Source: Areca catechu
Lineage: Eukaryota; Streptophyta; Magnoliopsida; Arecales; Arecaceae
Direction of reading: 5' to 3'
DNA: 64,000 nucleotides
NCBI GenBank assembly: GCA_021397845.1
Contig: CM038040.1
Coordinates: 24,402,315 to 24,466,314 of the forward strand
Part shown: piece after piece, positions 1 through 11,851 of the stretch
How the letters are laid out: each line of letters starts with the position of its first letter
Numbering within the stretch: position 1 is the first letter of the stretch
The notes under the pieces: generated by a model
Databases searched by the model: none
What the model was told of the DNA's origin: nothing
Seen by the model: the letters and a program-made list of their open reading frames with translations, nothing else
Made by a program: the position numbers and the translations under genes

Positions 1-85
1 GATAGATGATCTACCTTTGGGTAATGTGTCTTTCTTGGTGGTAATCGTATCTTATGGAAAGAAGTAGGGAGCTGTTGCTCGTTCC
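1..85 (+). pseudogene. Ty1/copia RNase H, upstream fragment
   Basis: The translation contains CVFLGGN and then, after a frame slip, a stretch resembling the copia signature W-(K/R)-S-(K/R)-(K/R)-...-VARS-SAE-EY. It breaks at the hAT left end at position 86 and continues at 4992 with SSAEMEYHAM. The assignment comes from this motif order. Confidence 0.65.
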
Positions 86-454
86 CAAGGTTCCCGGTAC
101 CAGTACCGGGAGCCGTACCGATGGCCGGCCGGCCGGTACGTGCGGTACGGTGGGGCGTGCCGGTTTGAACCGGAAACCGGCACGCCCAATTTTTTTTGAT
201 TTTTTTGATGAATTTTGGGATTTTAAGGTTTTTATTTTATTTTTTAAGGGTTTAGTATTTGAATTTAGCGTTTACGAGTCATAAACGCTTGGAATTTAGA
301 ATTTAAGATATGTCTGATTTCAAAGTTTATGACTAAAAACTAAAATTTAGGATTACTTTCAATTGAAATAAGATATAAAATGATAATTAAACTAAGATTA
401 TCAGCAATTAATGAAAGTGAGATGTAGCATAAACATATAATTACATACCAATTT

Positions 455-1320
455 CTAGAATCGGGTAGGGTGTCGATATCCATAAATATAAGGATCATTT
501 ATGTACTTCGTAGGAAGATCGGTATATCCCTCCTGCCAAGCAGCATGATACTCCTCTAAGATCATCCCAGGAGGTATGCATGATGGATCATAACTCATCG
601 CAGATCCCTCTTTGATGTCCCGACTCTGAGAGCTATCCAGAGACTGATGATATGGCAGTGCAGGGGCCCATCCAAATATACCAACAGCAAAATCAGATCC
701 ATAAGATGCTCCGGGCAACATGATACTCCTTTAAGGTCATCCCAGGAGGTATGCGTGATGGATCATAACTCATCGCAGATCCCTCTCTGATGTCCCGACT
801 CTTAGAGCTATCCAGAGACTAATGATATGGCAGTGCAGGGACCCATCCAAATATACCAGCAACAAAATCAGATCCAAAAGATGCTCCGGGCTGCATGGGA
901 TAATAACCATTGGAAGATGACGTCTCAGATATACCATATGGATCATATGGACCAGAACCTCCCGGTAGCTGCAGATAAGAGGATCCTGAATATGAAGATG
1001 ACCCAGATACATCCATGGATCCTACTCCCCGTGCAAGAGCTGCAGCTGCATCGTGTCCCAAACGACCTTGCAGAGCCCGTCGCCTATATGGAATCGTATC
1101 ACACGGGATCTATCAGATGGTAATCCATGATTTGTATCCTGCGTGGCAAGGCTAAACTGCGACTCCCCAGTAGATCAAATATGAATAGGTGACTGCAACT
1201 CCTGTCCTCTGGCCCCTCCCTGATCACTAGATTCTCCACTATCTGAAGCACTATCATCACTCTCTCTAGTATCTGAATCTGAATAGACTGAGTGCTCCGA
1301 TGGAGATGCAACTGCATTTC
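455..1320 (-). pseudogene. hAT transposase C-terminal tail region, low complexity
   Basis: The minus-strand reading here is rich in Ser, Gly, Tyr and Pro (for example SGSSSYSGSSYLQLPGGSGP and YGSDFAVGIFGWAPALPYH). It lies downstream of the hATC domain, as do the Ser/Gly-rich tails of many plant hAT proteins of the DUF659 group. The GIFGW-containing segment occurs twice because of a 175-bp tandem duplication, which also breaks the frame. Assigning it to the transposase is an inference from strand and position. Confidence 0.5.
544..893. repeat. 175-bp tandem duplication in the hAT 3' coding tail
   Basis: Positions 544-718 and 719-893 are near-identical copies. CATGATACTCCT at 544 recurs at 719 and ATGCTCCGGG at 706 recurs at 881, both offset by 175. 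Because 175 is not a multiple of three, the second copy reads in a different frame. Confidence 0.9.
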
Positions 1321-1599
1321 CTTTTCCTCTATCTCCGGGTCTATCAGATGGTGGGGAGAGACGATGTGCTATATCTGCTAGAGCCCTGTGAGGAATATGG
1401 CTTGTTGCCCATTATCCAGCATCCACCCCAGCCTCACTAGCTACAAAACTGGCCGATCGAGGAGGCGATCCTGGCTCATCAAGCTATGGCTGCTGCTGCT
1501 GACTCATGATCCGCCCAATCATTAGATCTTCATCCTCATCAACATATGAACTTGCAGTGAGATCGGGATATTTCAATTCTACTTACTCCTAAATACACT

Positions 1600-3984
1600 T
1601 TAGATCAACCTTAAATTATAGTGTACATACACAAGATCATTGAGGCGTTTCTGTTTCAGACGGTTCATCTGCTTGAAGTGGATAGGGCCAAATTTAGACC
1701 AGTTGCGCTCACATCCACTGGATGACACTGTCTGGGAGAGGATCTTAACTGCAAGAACTTTCAGATTTTTAGCAGATCCATCAAGATGTACCCACCATTC
1801 AGCTGCAAAAGGCATTAAATCATTTAGAATTTTTGATTTGGCAAAATAAAAAATTTAATCCTAATATAATATTACACTTACTCCTTAGTAGTACCTAACA
1901 GGATTCATCTTTGATTTACTTCTGATTGCTACAATGGATCCAAATGAATCTGTGCCCTCCCTAAAATTTCGTCTGCCAAAAAAAAATTTTTGTTATCATG
2001 TGCAACTTGTTGAAATTAATGCTCATAAAAATCACTCAATAATTTCAACCTAACTTACTTCTTCTAGGCACAGCAGCGACATCTAGATCGAGCTCCATCT
2101 TATATATAACATTGGATAAGGCAGACATAAGATCTTCATCCATGGCAATGTTCAGTATGGAGTACTGAAATCTCGGATTCAGATATTAAGCTGTACATAT
2201 ATTTTAAAAATTAATCAAGCATACTTGTACAAATCTAATTGAATTTAAATTTTTAGGGACTTCATAAATTATTGCGTACCTGCTAGATGCAAATCCGAAC
2301 TCATTTGATAACTCCACCATCCATCAATAATCCGGATATACTCGGATGTATATGATGATCTGCCTCCTGGATCTATTTCTTTGCCCTTTACATCATGAAA
2401 TACAAGAAGCCCATCTGAGCATACCTCTCGGAATCCACAGCGCGAAATACCTCATATAGAGGCTTGATAGCCTCCACTATCCTCTCAGCCTGCTGCCAGA
2501 ATGTCTGTCTCGTTACTAAATTTTTTACATTGCTTCCCTTAGTATTTGTCCTGGCATATCTGCTCTGCTGCCACTCCTGACTGACAAATATCTGACGCAA
2601 TTCTACTTTCTTGCTAAGAAGACTATCAAGTACAATGTAATTAGTAGCAAACCGTGTGACCCTTGATCTCAATATTTTCTCCCTGTAAAGATTCTCATCA
2701 ATGATAAGACCAATGTATGGTTATATATAAATCCGGTGATAGATTGTGCTAGCTCAACAAACTTCTGTACCTTGCAAATTTTTCAAATATCCATCAACAT
2801 GAAGTCTACACAATGTGCAGCATAAGAGATCCAGAAAATATGCGACCGCCGCTCCATCAAGATCTACCCTGTGATCCTGTACTATGATCCATTATCAGTG
2901 ATGACCTACACGACATTATACTCTTCCACTTGATCAATCACCTCCTCTATCAATCTGAGAATATAACTGGCGTCGTGCACCTGATCTGAAGCATCAATAG
3001 ACTTTGAAAAAAGTCTTTCCATCATAATAAGTCAAGAAATTGATGATGCTCCATCTAGTAGGACCAGTCCAACCATCACACATCACCGCCAACCCATACA
3101 TGGGCCACTTGCTCTGATATGAGGATATCCATCCTTCTGGCTCCTTATTACTGTCTAGAAGCTGACCATAGATATCCTTTGATGCTGGAGGATCTACACC
3201 TGCACCAGCAGCCTGTATAGATGAAATAACATATCGATAACATGGATTGTCTGCTGCATGGGCTAGGATATGACTAAAATGAAACGAGGAGATGACCCGC
3301 CACATATCCTTCTTCTTAGCCTTTTTCAGCATTGTATCAATCCTCTGTTGCTTGGAATCTCTACTGGAAAAGGTATGTGGATCGACATCATGGATAGTGG
3401 CTCCCTCTGGAATGTCCCTAAAAGACTTCCTCTACTGCCAAATGCTCCCAACATGTATGCAATACGGCTAGTGCCTCTCCTGGCAGGCTCTCTGACCGAG
3501 GTCCTAAACTGTCACTCCTGCAGCACTAGTAGAACCGGATCCCGATCCTGACTCAAAAGCTAATGGCCCAAATCGCTATTTATGCCTGGCTGCCTCCTGC
3601 TGCCTCTGCTCATACAAGCTCGCCTGAATAACAGCCTCCATCTGTGCCTCTTCATCAAAAGGAACAGATGCTCCCTCTGACTCCCTGGAGTAATAAGATG
3701 GTTCTGCGGCTCTACGCTCCACCTCTGCCTTCTTCTTTGCTGCTCTTTCCTTCCCAGCTTTAAAATTAACAAAATATTTTTTCAACTGACGGACCTCCTG
3801 TGGACACTGTCAGCATGCAGATACATCTGAATAGCCGCCAACTAAGTGCTGCTTCAAACTTGTTACCCCCACCTTTGAATTCAGTATTGCACCATTTACA
3901 CCTCCAATGATACCAACCCGAGAGCATCTCTCCATGCAACCAGCCAATGTCCAGCTCCGGATCCTTCTTCCTTGATGGATCCAT
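1600..3984 (-). pseudogene. hAT transposase (BED finger, DUF659, hATC dimerisation), decayed
   Basis: Read on the minus strand, the parts come in the order expected for a plant hAT transposase. A BED-type zinc finger begins at the Met at 3984 (WRCKWCNTEFKGG, then after a frame slip QHLVGGYSDVSAC, giving C-C-H-C). A Lys/Glu-rich linker follows (about 3785-3576). The DUF659-like region (3332 to about 2880) has MCDGWTGPTRWSIINFL and an acidic block. The next block, 2672-2388, has VTRFATNYIVLDSL and EAIKPLYEVFRAVDS. The C-terminal dimerisation domain (1815-1600) has SSSGCERNWS and QKRLNDLVYVHYNLRL. Frameshifts and stops separate the parts; some breaks may be introns (about 2390-1815). It is probably not functional, although the dimerisation block is well preserved. 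Confidence 0.85.
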
Positions 3985-4991
3985 ACCTAAATATTTAAAT
4001 TACACACAAGGTCAATAATAATGTTTATTAATTAATACTTTATTAACCTAATTTTTAAAATTTAAATTATTTTTTTATCTTTTTATTTAAAAAATTTAAA
4101 AAAAATTAAAATTTTAGATTCATGTAGGATTCTATCATACATGCTACATATATTTTTTTAAGATCCTAGAAATGCATTAAAAGTCAATTTTTCTTCAATT
4201 CAAGATCTAGAGCACTATTCATGAAACGCATCAAAACTTGAATAAATCGACATGAAATTTATAGTGAGAGTAGCTTACGAGCCCTAGATTAATAATTTAT
4301 AATTACAATTTTTTTACTAATTATTTTTTTAATTAATTTATTAATCCAAAATTAATTTTTAATTTAAAAAATTATATACTTAATAAAAAATCAAGATCTT
4401 AGTATTATTATGTAGATCTATCCTACATCTATCACATACTCTAAAATCATAGCCAACAAAAAAATTTTGACAACATTTCTCCTTAATTTTTTGTCTTGCA
4501 CAAATTTTAACAAAAAAACGAGAGGGAAGAGGGAAATAGAGAAAAGAAAAGCTATACGTACCTTGATTCTACCTTCCTCTTCGACTTCTGGATGTTTGAT
4601 TACATTAAAATGGATTAATTTTTTTTTTAATGTCGTCATCGCAAAACAAACACCGAACAATAGAGAGCTCTTACGAGCTCTCTATTGTTAAACTTAAAGC
4701 TCTTAAGAGCTTTCTCAGAAGCCCCCCACCATGTCAAATGGCTACAATAGCCATGTGAGCCATGACAAAACAAAAAAAAAAACCCCCCCGAACCGACCGA
4801 ACCGGGCTCGAACTGACCGAACCGAGCGGTTCGGCCTCATTTCGACCGGTTCAGGCCGATATAATATATATTTTTTAAAAAAAAAATTATAGGTGGGGTT
4901 TCGTTTTTAGTGGCCAAACTGTGCCAGCCGGCCATCGATCCGGTTCGATACGCCCCGAACCGGTCGGTTCGGCACAGTTCGGAGAACCCTG

Positions 4992-5345
4992 CTCGTTCCA
5001 GTGCTGAGATGGAATATCATGCCATGACCTTAACCACATATTAGCTGGTATGGTTAAAGTTTCTCTTAGGGAAGTTTGGGGTTATTCGGTCTGAGCCCAT
5101 GAAGTTGTTCTGTGATAACCAAACTACTCTTCATATTGCCTCGAACCGTGTGTTTCATGAGTGGATGAAGCACATTGAGATAGATTGTCATTTTGTTTGA
5201 AAAAAATTATAGTATGATATTATTTCTACGATTTTGTGAACTCTTATGATCAGCTAGCTAATATGATTACTAAGTCATTAAGGAATCCAAGTATTAATTA
5301 TATTTGTAACAAGCTGGGTCTCCATAACATTTACTTTCCAACTTG
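4992..5345 (+). pseudogene. Ty1/copia RNase H, downstream fragment
   Basis: Reading on from the hAT insertion gives ARSSAEMEYHAM, then LFCDNQTTLHIASN and VFHEWMKHIEIDCHFV. These match the conserved C-terminal blocks of copia RNase H (SSAEAEYRA..., CDNxxAxxIAxNPVFHxRTKHIEIDCHFVRE). In-frame stops and a substitution at the usual RTKHIE position (WMKHIE) mark it as decayed. The reading frame runs into the polypurine tract just before the LTR, as is normal for copia elements. Confidence 0.85.
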
Positions 5346-5353
5346 AGGGGGAG

Positions 5354-5659
5354 TGTAAGTGTATATGTTGAAATAGATAGTAATTATTGATATAGTAATT
5401 ACTATAATATGGCTGCATATCAATTGGGAAAATATATCAATTGTGTATTGAAAAATATATCAATCATATATATTGGAAAATATGTCAATCATGAATATCT
5501 TCTTTATTTAGAAACATATCAATTAAAAATTTATTATTGCTCTATATATAAAATCCACATGTACCATAAAAAAATAAGTAACTACAATTATTCCTTCTTA
5601 TCTTTTCATCTCCCTCCCCTTTTGACAATTATCAATAGAACTTGCTTTTCAAAGCAACA
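5354..5659 (+). repeat. Copia 3' LTR
   Basis: It starts with TG directly after a G-rich polypurine tract and ends with CAACA, giving about 306 bp. It contains a TATA-like stretch (CTATATATAA) around 5540, where an LTR promoter would be expected. The start is well supported by the polypurine tract. The end is a choice of a plausible terminal CA, because the partner LTR is outside the window. Confidence 0.55.
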
Positions 5660-7194
5660 TTATTTGCATTCAAATTCTTTAGTTTAAGGGCCATCAATGG
5701 GATCGATGCCTCACCAAACATTTCATGTGATAGAAACAGAGGAGAATTCACCCTCCATCCCTTAAAGGATTGCATCCTCTATGTATTTATTATGTATGAA
5801 TCTTTATTGATCTGTACCATGTTAAAAAGCATGAGTTAGAGCCTTTGTTTCTAACATTTCTGCCTTTGGTGGAATTTGAAATGTTTCTATACTAAAGCTT
5901 TACTATTTTCTCGTTAAGGACATGGGTAAATTAGCAAAACACCTGGCCCCAACGGTATGCATGATCTAGTTCATTCCATCAGGACTCCTCTGCCATTGAG
6001 CCCACGACTCCACTGCCATACATGGAGAAAACAGATTCGACTAGATCACGCATTTCCCCCCTACACCACACTTTATTTCTCTCTCCAAGCACTCCCTCAT
6101 CCTGCCTAGCACAAATAAGTTCTCTCTATCACAAGGATGCATACACACATATGCGCACGCAGACTCCCACTATCTTATGTAATTGTTCGATCACAAAATG
6201 GTAGGTCTTTTTAATTTCCAACTAAACAAGTGCTAAACATGCAGGATCATATCTAAGTGCATGCCTACACGTTCATAGAGAGATACGGACAACATGAAAG
6301 CTATGACATATGCATTAAGATAAATATATCCACATAAAGATTGCACACATTGAAAGTATGAAAACCTACTAAATGTAACATCTATGCATTTGCTGAGTTA
6401 CTATCACGTAATTTCATGGTTTTTTATTTGGTTACTAATTCTCAATTTGCTTATTTGCAAAGAACCTTTCTCATTAAGCAAACCAGATTTGACTTGATAG
6501 TGGGTTGACTGGGTGGTCCATGGATTTGGGGAGGCTAACTCAAATTAATGTGAATATCAACACATGGTCACCTCTAGCATGGAATTTAAATTTCATATCT
6601 ACACCACAAGACAAGTGAATACATGGTAAAACATTTAGGTAAATTAGTTTGTGATTGAGAGGAAAAATGATTTATATCAAATACATGATTTTTTTTGCAA
6701 TAAAAGATCCATATAAATAAATAGATATGTAATAATAGAAGTAAAGAATGAAAAGAAAATGATTTGATGAATCAGGTGAGTTGGACTAGGGTATGATCTA
6801 TAAGAAATTGTTTAAAAAAGCATTTTCAGTAAGTTAAGTGATTAGACTATCTTAATATCACAAGGCCATTGCTTGTCAAATATCAATAATATTTCTTAAT
6901 AATTAAACGAACAATTCAACAAGAAAGGGTGCCACAAAAAGAAACTACTCTTACTCTGTTGCCTTTGCCTGAATCTGAGAATTTTATCAGTAGAAAGCTA
7001 ATAACGATACAACAAAACTGAAGTCACAGTTTATAGTATGACCGTGGTAATGTCAAATTCATCTGTCAACTTATTTATATTGACCAATTTAAAAGCCAAA
7101 AGAACAATATAGCAAAACTTGAACTGTTGAACAAGAATGTAAACAGTAAATATTGTTCAAGTGATACATTATTTTCTAATAACATCATCACTGC
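5660..7194. other. AT-rich interval, no gene recognised
   Basis: This lies between the copia LTR and the MITE at 7195. I see no coding stretch in either strand that resembles the missing downstream CNGC exons (S3-S6, pore, cyclic-nucleotide-binding domain). It is probably CNGC intron sequence or the old insertion context of the copia element. Confidence 0.4.
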
Positions 7195-7408
7195 TAAGGT
7201 TTTAAATCCCGTGGGACAAAGCTGTCCCGATTTTTTTCAGGAACGGGACGCGTCGGTGTCCCACCCCGTCCCGACACTCGGAACAGGAGATGTCCCAAGG
7301 TATCTCGATTGGGATACTGGAATGCTAGCGGGATGTCCTGTCCTAATATATGGGATAACATCACATATCGGTGTCCCGTGGGATGTCCCGCCGGGACCTG
7401 AATCCTTG
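7195..7408. mobile_element. hAT-type MITE, 214 bp
   Basis: The ends are imperfect inverted repeats: TAAGGTTTTAAATCCCGTG on the left and, reversed, CAAGGATTCAGGTCCCGGC on the right. Both lead into GGGAC/GTCCC-rich subterminal repeats. TCACTGC flanks both sides (7188-7194 and 7409-7415); an eighth base would mismatch. The internal palindromic GTCCC/GGGAC words let it fold back. It lies downstream of CNGC exon 3 in transcript order. Confidence 0.75.
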
Positions 7409-7865
7409 TCACTGCAACAAGTACCAAAAAAATAAGTCTACCTTCTGACGTCCACAAAATGAATCCCACTTGAGTCTTGATTAAAGAACAAGCTAGTTGT
7501 TTAAAAATATATTTCAAGGATAACAAAACAACAAGGATTTTCAATAATATGTGCTTCAGTGCATCAAATGTTACTTAAAACCATTGCGGACAGTTTTGTC
7601 TAGTCAAATGATACATGACAGTTTTTTATCGGAATGGATAAACATGCCTCTTGGTCAACCAAATCGTACTAAAATATATTGACACTTTAATATTGAAAAG
7701 TAACCATCTGTGGCACTTCATTCCAATTTACAAATAGCATTGCTTTGTAGGCAGGACTTTCCGGAAGTAAGTTTTAATAGATGAATGAACAAACATGTTA
7801 CAAAACAACAAAGAAACCCATCCTCAAAATCATAGATCTGGTACATCAAGGTGCATGCAGCTTAC

Positions 7866-7964
7866 CTGAAGAAGCATGTGTAACAGGTAAATGAAATCAG
7901 TCACACTTCTCACGACTGCCAATGAAGTTGCAAAGGACCAGTTCAGGACTATACACTTTTGCAC
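7866..7964 (-). CDS. CNGC19/20-like, coding exon 3 (S2 region)
   Basis: 99 bases, 33 codons in phase 0. The acceptor AAATGCAG lies above 7964 and the donor GTAAGC starts at 7865. It encodes QKCIVLNWSFATSLAVVRSV and TDFIYLLHMLLQ. The next exon of the family (usually starting FRLAYV) is not found downstream in this window. Confidence 0.92.
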
Positions 7965-10900
7965 CTGCATTTGAAGAGAAAATAACTGAAGATGAATATA
8001 AATATAAATTTGAAAAATCAATAAGGCAGAAAGATGAAATTCATGTAGAGATGGAAATAGGTTGAGACCAGGTTTGCTGTCTCAGTACCAAACCCGATAT
8101 CAATACCATACCATTACAGTGTCAGAACTCAGAACATGGTTCAGTATAATATGAGACAGGATATCAAGTGCCGGTACAATATGAGACCAGTGTGGTATGC
8201 CATCCCGTAATGGGCACTAGGGGCCGGTAAAGCAGACCATGGGTGGAGAACTAAATCTTGTCACAGAGGTCATGCCAAATATAACTCCCAGAATTAATTC
8301 AACAGAGTTATACAGAATAGATCAGAATTCACGGACTCATGAATTTCATGATAATCACATTTACAATGTGAAACAAAGAATCGTAGATTAAAATAACCAA
8401 GAAAAACATACTTTAAATTTTTGTACAGATATGATAGATTGGAACATCCTACGAAGGCAAGTATCACTCAATGAAAAACATACTCTCATCAGCATTTCTA
8501 CAAGAAAGTACACTGACAGAATGATAGATTGGAACATCCTACGAAGGCAAGAATCATTCTATGTTCCTTCTTAGTGAATTCATAGATAACCCAAAAAAAA
8601 AATCTACATCGTATATAATGTTATCTCAAGAGGTGGATATGACATCAAGAAGCTAACACAACCATATAATACATAAGTCAACATCAGGTCCTCCATAACT
8701 TTCCACATAAATTTTCTCCAATATATCATCAATCCTAGAATATCTCATTACTTGTCACAGACAATCAAATGCATTGGCAGTCTCTCGTATGCTAGCCAAT
8801 CAGATGCATTCGCACTAGCCAATCAAATGAACTGGTTTGGCCCAAAATTTCAGCCAATATTTACAAAGTACTTACAGTTATCATCAAGTGAATGAAAAAT
8901 TCACTGGTGGACAAAAATAAAAGCACATCAAGAAAAAGAAACTTTTTGCTAAAAATATGAAAGAAAACTGCACTTCTCAAGAAAAAAAGGACATGCTTAA
9001 GGAAGCATGAGAAGTGACACTAACACAACCAACTACTATTATAACAATAAAAGATTTGCAATCTACAAAATGATGAAGAAACAAATCATTAGGAAAGAAC
9101 ACCATTGCCTAGTGGACCACTCAGCCACAAAATCCTGTACAACGTGGGCTTCAAAATGAGCTCAACTACATTTATGACAACAAGGATTAGGACTTTAGGA
9201 GTTCTTGAAGCTTGCAGAACTCAGAACTCAGAAGCATAGCTTGAGCATTTTACAAATGATAAAGGTATTAGTCACTTTCAGCAACAGCTGAGCAACTGGG
9301 TGTTAAGAATTCAAGGTTCATAAATATTCGAATTGCCCTTACAATGTTGCAAGGGCAAAATGGCCAAATACTCCATAAGCTATTTGAAATACCAAAAGGT
9401 AATCGCAAATATCCAAATTGCCCTTACAGTGGTGCAAGGGCAAAATGACCAAATACTCCCTAAGCTATTTGAAATATCAAAAGGATATCACCATCATGCA
9501 TGTTTCATCAAGACTTATGCAAAAGATTACAACAATTAGGCGTAATAGAAGCATGGAAATAAAAACCAAAAAATTATAACTTCTATACTGCATGCCAACT
9601 AAGGATACAATAATACACAAAGTGCCAGATGGACCAACCTTCTTCCTCTCGTAATGAACTTTCATCCCAATCCAAAATCTCTCAAGTCTTGAGGTTCCCT
9701 ATAACCGGTTTACCAAACTTGATAAGGACAAAATTGTCAAGTCACACTTTCAGGTATCACATGAGGCAATTGAAGGAGCTAAGACCACTCCAACCTAGGG
9801 CAAACATAAATAGCTAGCCTTCCCTCAGAGTTCCACATCAGTTCGAGCCTTTCAGAGCACTCAGAACTTAGAAGACTTCAATCATGAGAGATACAACTTA
9901 GCACCAAATTGACAACTAGCAAATTGAAGTCATAACACCAATTTATTCCACAGGTCCAAGATTCCTTCCTTCACATGCCATATGCAAAGTGATGGCTCGC
10001 ATTGGCCCATTAGGATACAAGTCCTAATCTTACTCATACACAGGCCAAGAAAAGAGAAGAGAGGTGCAGTGAAAACATTCTCTCCTATGATATGAAAGGA
10101 GGATAATTTTACCTTTGTTTAATATTCAAATGGCAAACACGCTTGACCACCCTAGGCTTAAGTTATAATAGAATTTAGTGTTAACAATCACAACCCAGGC
10201 AGTTAATGTGACTCAAAAAAACAAATGTAACAAAACTGGACAGCAATAACAAGTTAATAACTATTAATAAGAAGCCAAAATCATGGAAGATGAAAAATTG
10301 AGGAGCAAGTATTAGTGTATCTGTCCATCCACTGGTGGCAAGAATAGTCCAACAATCATGAATTAGGCTCTTCATCGATTCATTTTCTCTCACATCCATG
10401 AGAGTCAACATGTTATCCGCCACAGACATTTTGAAATTTACAGTTTTACACAACTAATTTCTCTAACATTACCAACACGTAAGTTGGTCAAATGATTAAA
10501 AGCTTCTCAAGATAATTGAAGTCTAACACCTCAGCTGAAATGGATCTGAAACAACATGAATGTTGATATTCTAAATTAAATCTGACAGGTTGGAGTCCAG
10601 TTTTGGCCAGTTCAGACTGTTCTTCCAGCCAAGACTAACATATAAAGGTTAAAAACCTCAGTTTAAGGTTTTATCCTAATTTCATTTAGCTGATCTCACT
10701 CTAAGTAATAATTCAATCCTTAAGGAAGCACTTTTTTATAAGATGAAATTCGAAATTTTGATTTTTGAGTGGATAAAAAGTACATAAGCATTATGTTGCA
10801 AAAATTTAAGAGATGTTAATTTCTTAAAAAACCTAATTTATAGACATGTTTTAACTTTATATCAACTAACCAAGAAAATTGCCAGGATTTCAGGTGACAA

Positions 10901-11815
10901 TTCACCGGGCCAACATGGACCAACACGCACCATGCCAGGCTACTGTTAACACTAGGCAGAGGGTTCAAAATTGTGAATGCTTTTATTGTTCACTGTATGG
11001 AGTGGGACAGCAAGTGCTTTTACAGTTCATGCTAACAAAAATTGATGGAACTTTAATTGTATTATACAAGTATCAACTATCAAGCAAAAGAACAAGTTGT
11101 AAAAATTTATTATGGTAAGGACAATAAAATCATGAGAGCAGAAATCCCACTAGTCACAAGAACATAACAACTGCCAGTATAGTTAATATATTGGAAAGTA
11201 ATTAGTAGAAAATAACTGCTTTTTTTTAAGGATGTAAAGGACAATAACATACCTCCTCGACAGAGAGAACGAAGAAAAACAATGGATCAACAAATATTGC
11301 GATCAAGCAGGAGATAACAAAGAACTTGTTCCAGTGCTGAACAACCTTTGTATGAGGATTCATGATTGGAAGATATGAGCTTAGACATGAAATTGATTTC
11401 TTTGCCCATCCATCAGCTTCCCCATAAAGAATGTTACGGAGCTGCATACATTGACAAAAACACAAAAATGTACTTCAACGAAAGTATATGACAAATGCAC
11501 ATAACACAACACTTTGTTAATGTGATTATACAGACAAGCCTGTAGACAGCACGACTAGGAATTTATTGAATAATTGAATTTAAAACAATTATATGATTTC
11601 CCAAGGTGCAAGCATGTCTACAAAAGAGGGGTAGACTTGGGTAAGGTCCAGTGGATTTGGGCTCAAATCCAGTCATGTTATAATTAGACAATGGGGGTCC
11701 TACATCGATGATCCAAGCCATTGAATATTATCTACTACCTCAAAACTACTTACACCCCAAAAATTATATGATTTGGAAAACCCTAGCCTATGCATCAAGT
11801 GATCAAGAAATATGC

Positions 11816-11851
<36 letters not shown>

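Larger units (their letters stand above)
86..4991 (-). mobile_element. hAT-superfamily DNA transposon, 4906 bp, 8-bp TSD
   Basis: The element is flanked by a perfect 8-bp direct repeat CTCGTTCC (78-85 and 4992-4999), the TSD length typical of hAT. Its ends are short inverted repeats: CAAGGTTCCCGG on the left and, reversed, CAGGGTTCTCCG on the right. Both subterminal regions are GC-rich with clustered CCGGTACCG/CCGGTTCGG words (about 90-180 and 4785-4990), while the interior is AT-rich. The interior encodes a hAT transposase on the minus strand (BED finger, DUF659-like core, C-terminal dimerisation domain), now frameshifted. It sits inside a copia RNase H gene, so it is younger than that element. 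Confidence 0.9.
1..5659 (+). mobile_element. 3' part of a Ty1/copia retrotransposon, split by a hAT element
   Basis: This is the 3' end of a copia element that runs in from the left edge. It consists of RNase H coding remains (1-85 and 4992 to about 5340), a polypurine tract GAGGGGGAG at 5345-5353 and a 3' LTR from 5354. The 4.9-kb hAT transposon at 86-4991 interrupts the RNase H domain. The gag, integrase and RT parts and the 5' LTR would lie left of the window. Stops and frame breaks show it is dead. The whole element appears to sit within, or just downstream of, the truncated CNGC gene. Confidence 0.8.

Noticed and set aside
8073..8258. Possible TSD for the GATACC-rich patch in CNGC intron 2
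   Set aside because: No 8-bp match was found at any plausible end, so it is kept only as a low-confidence relic.
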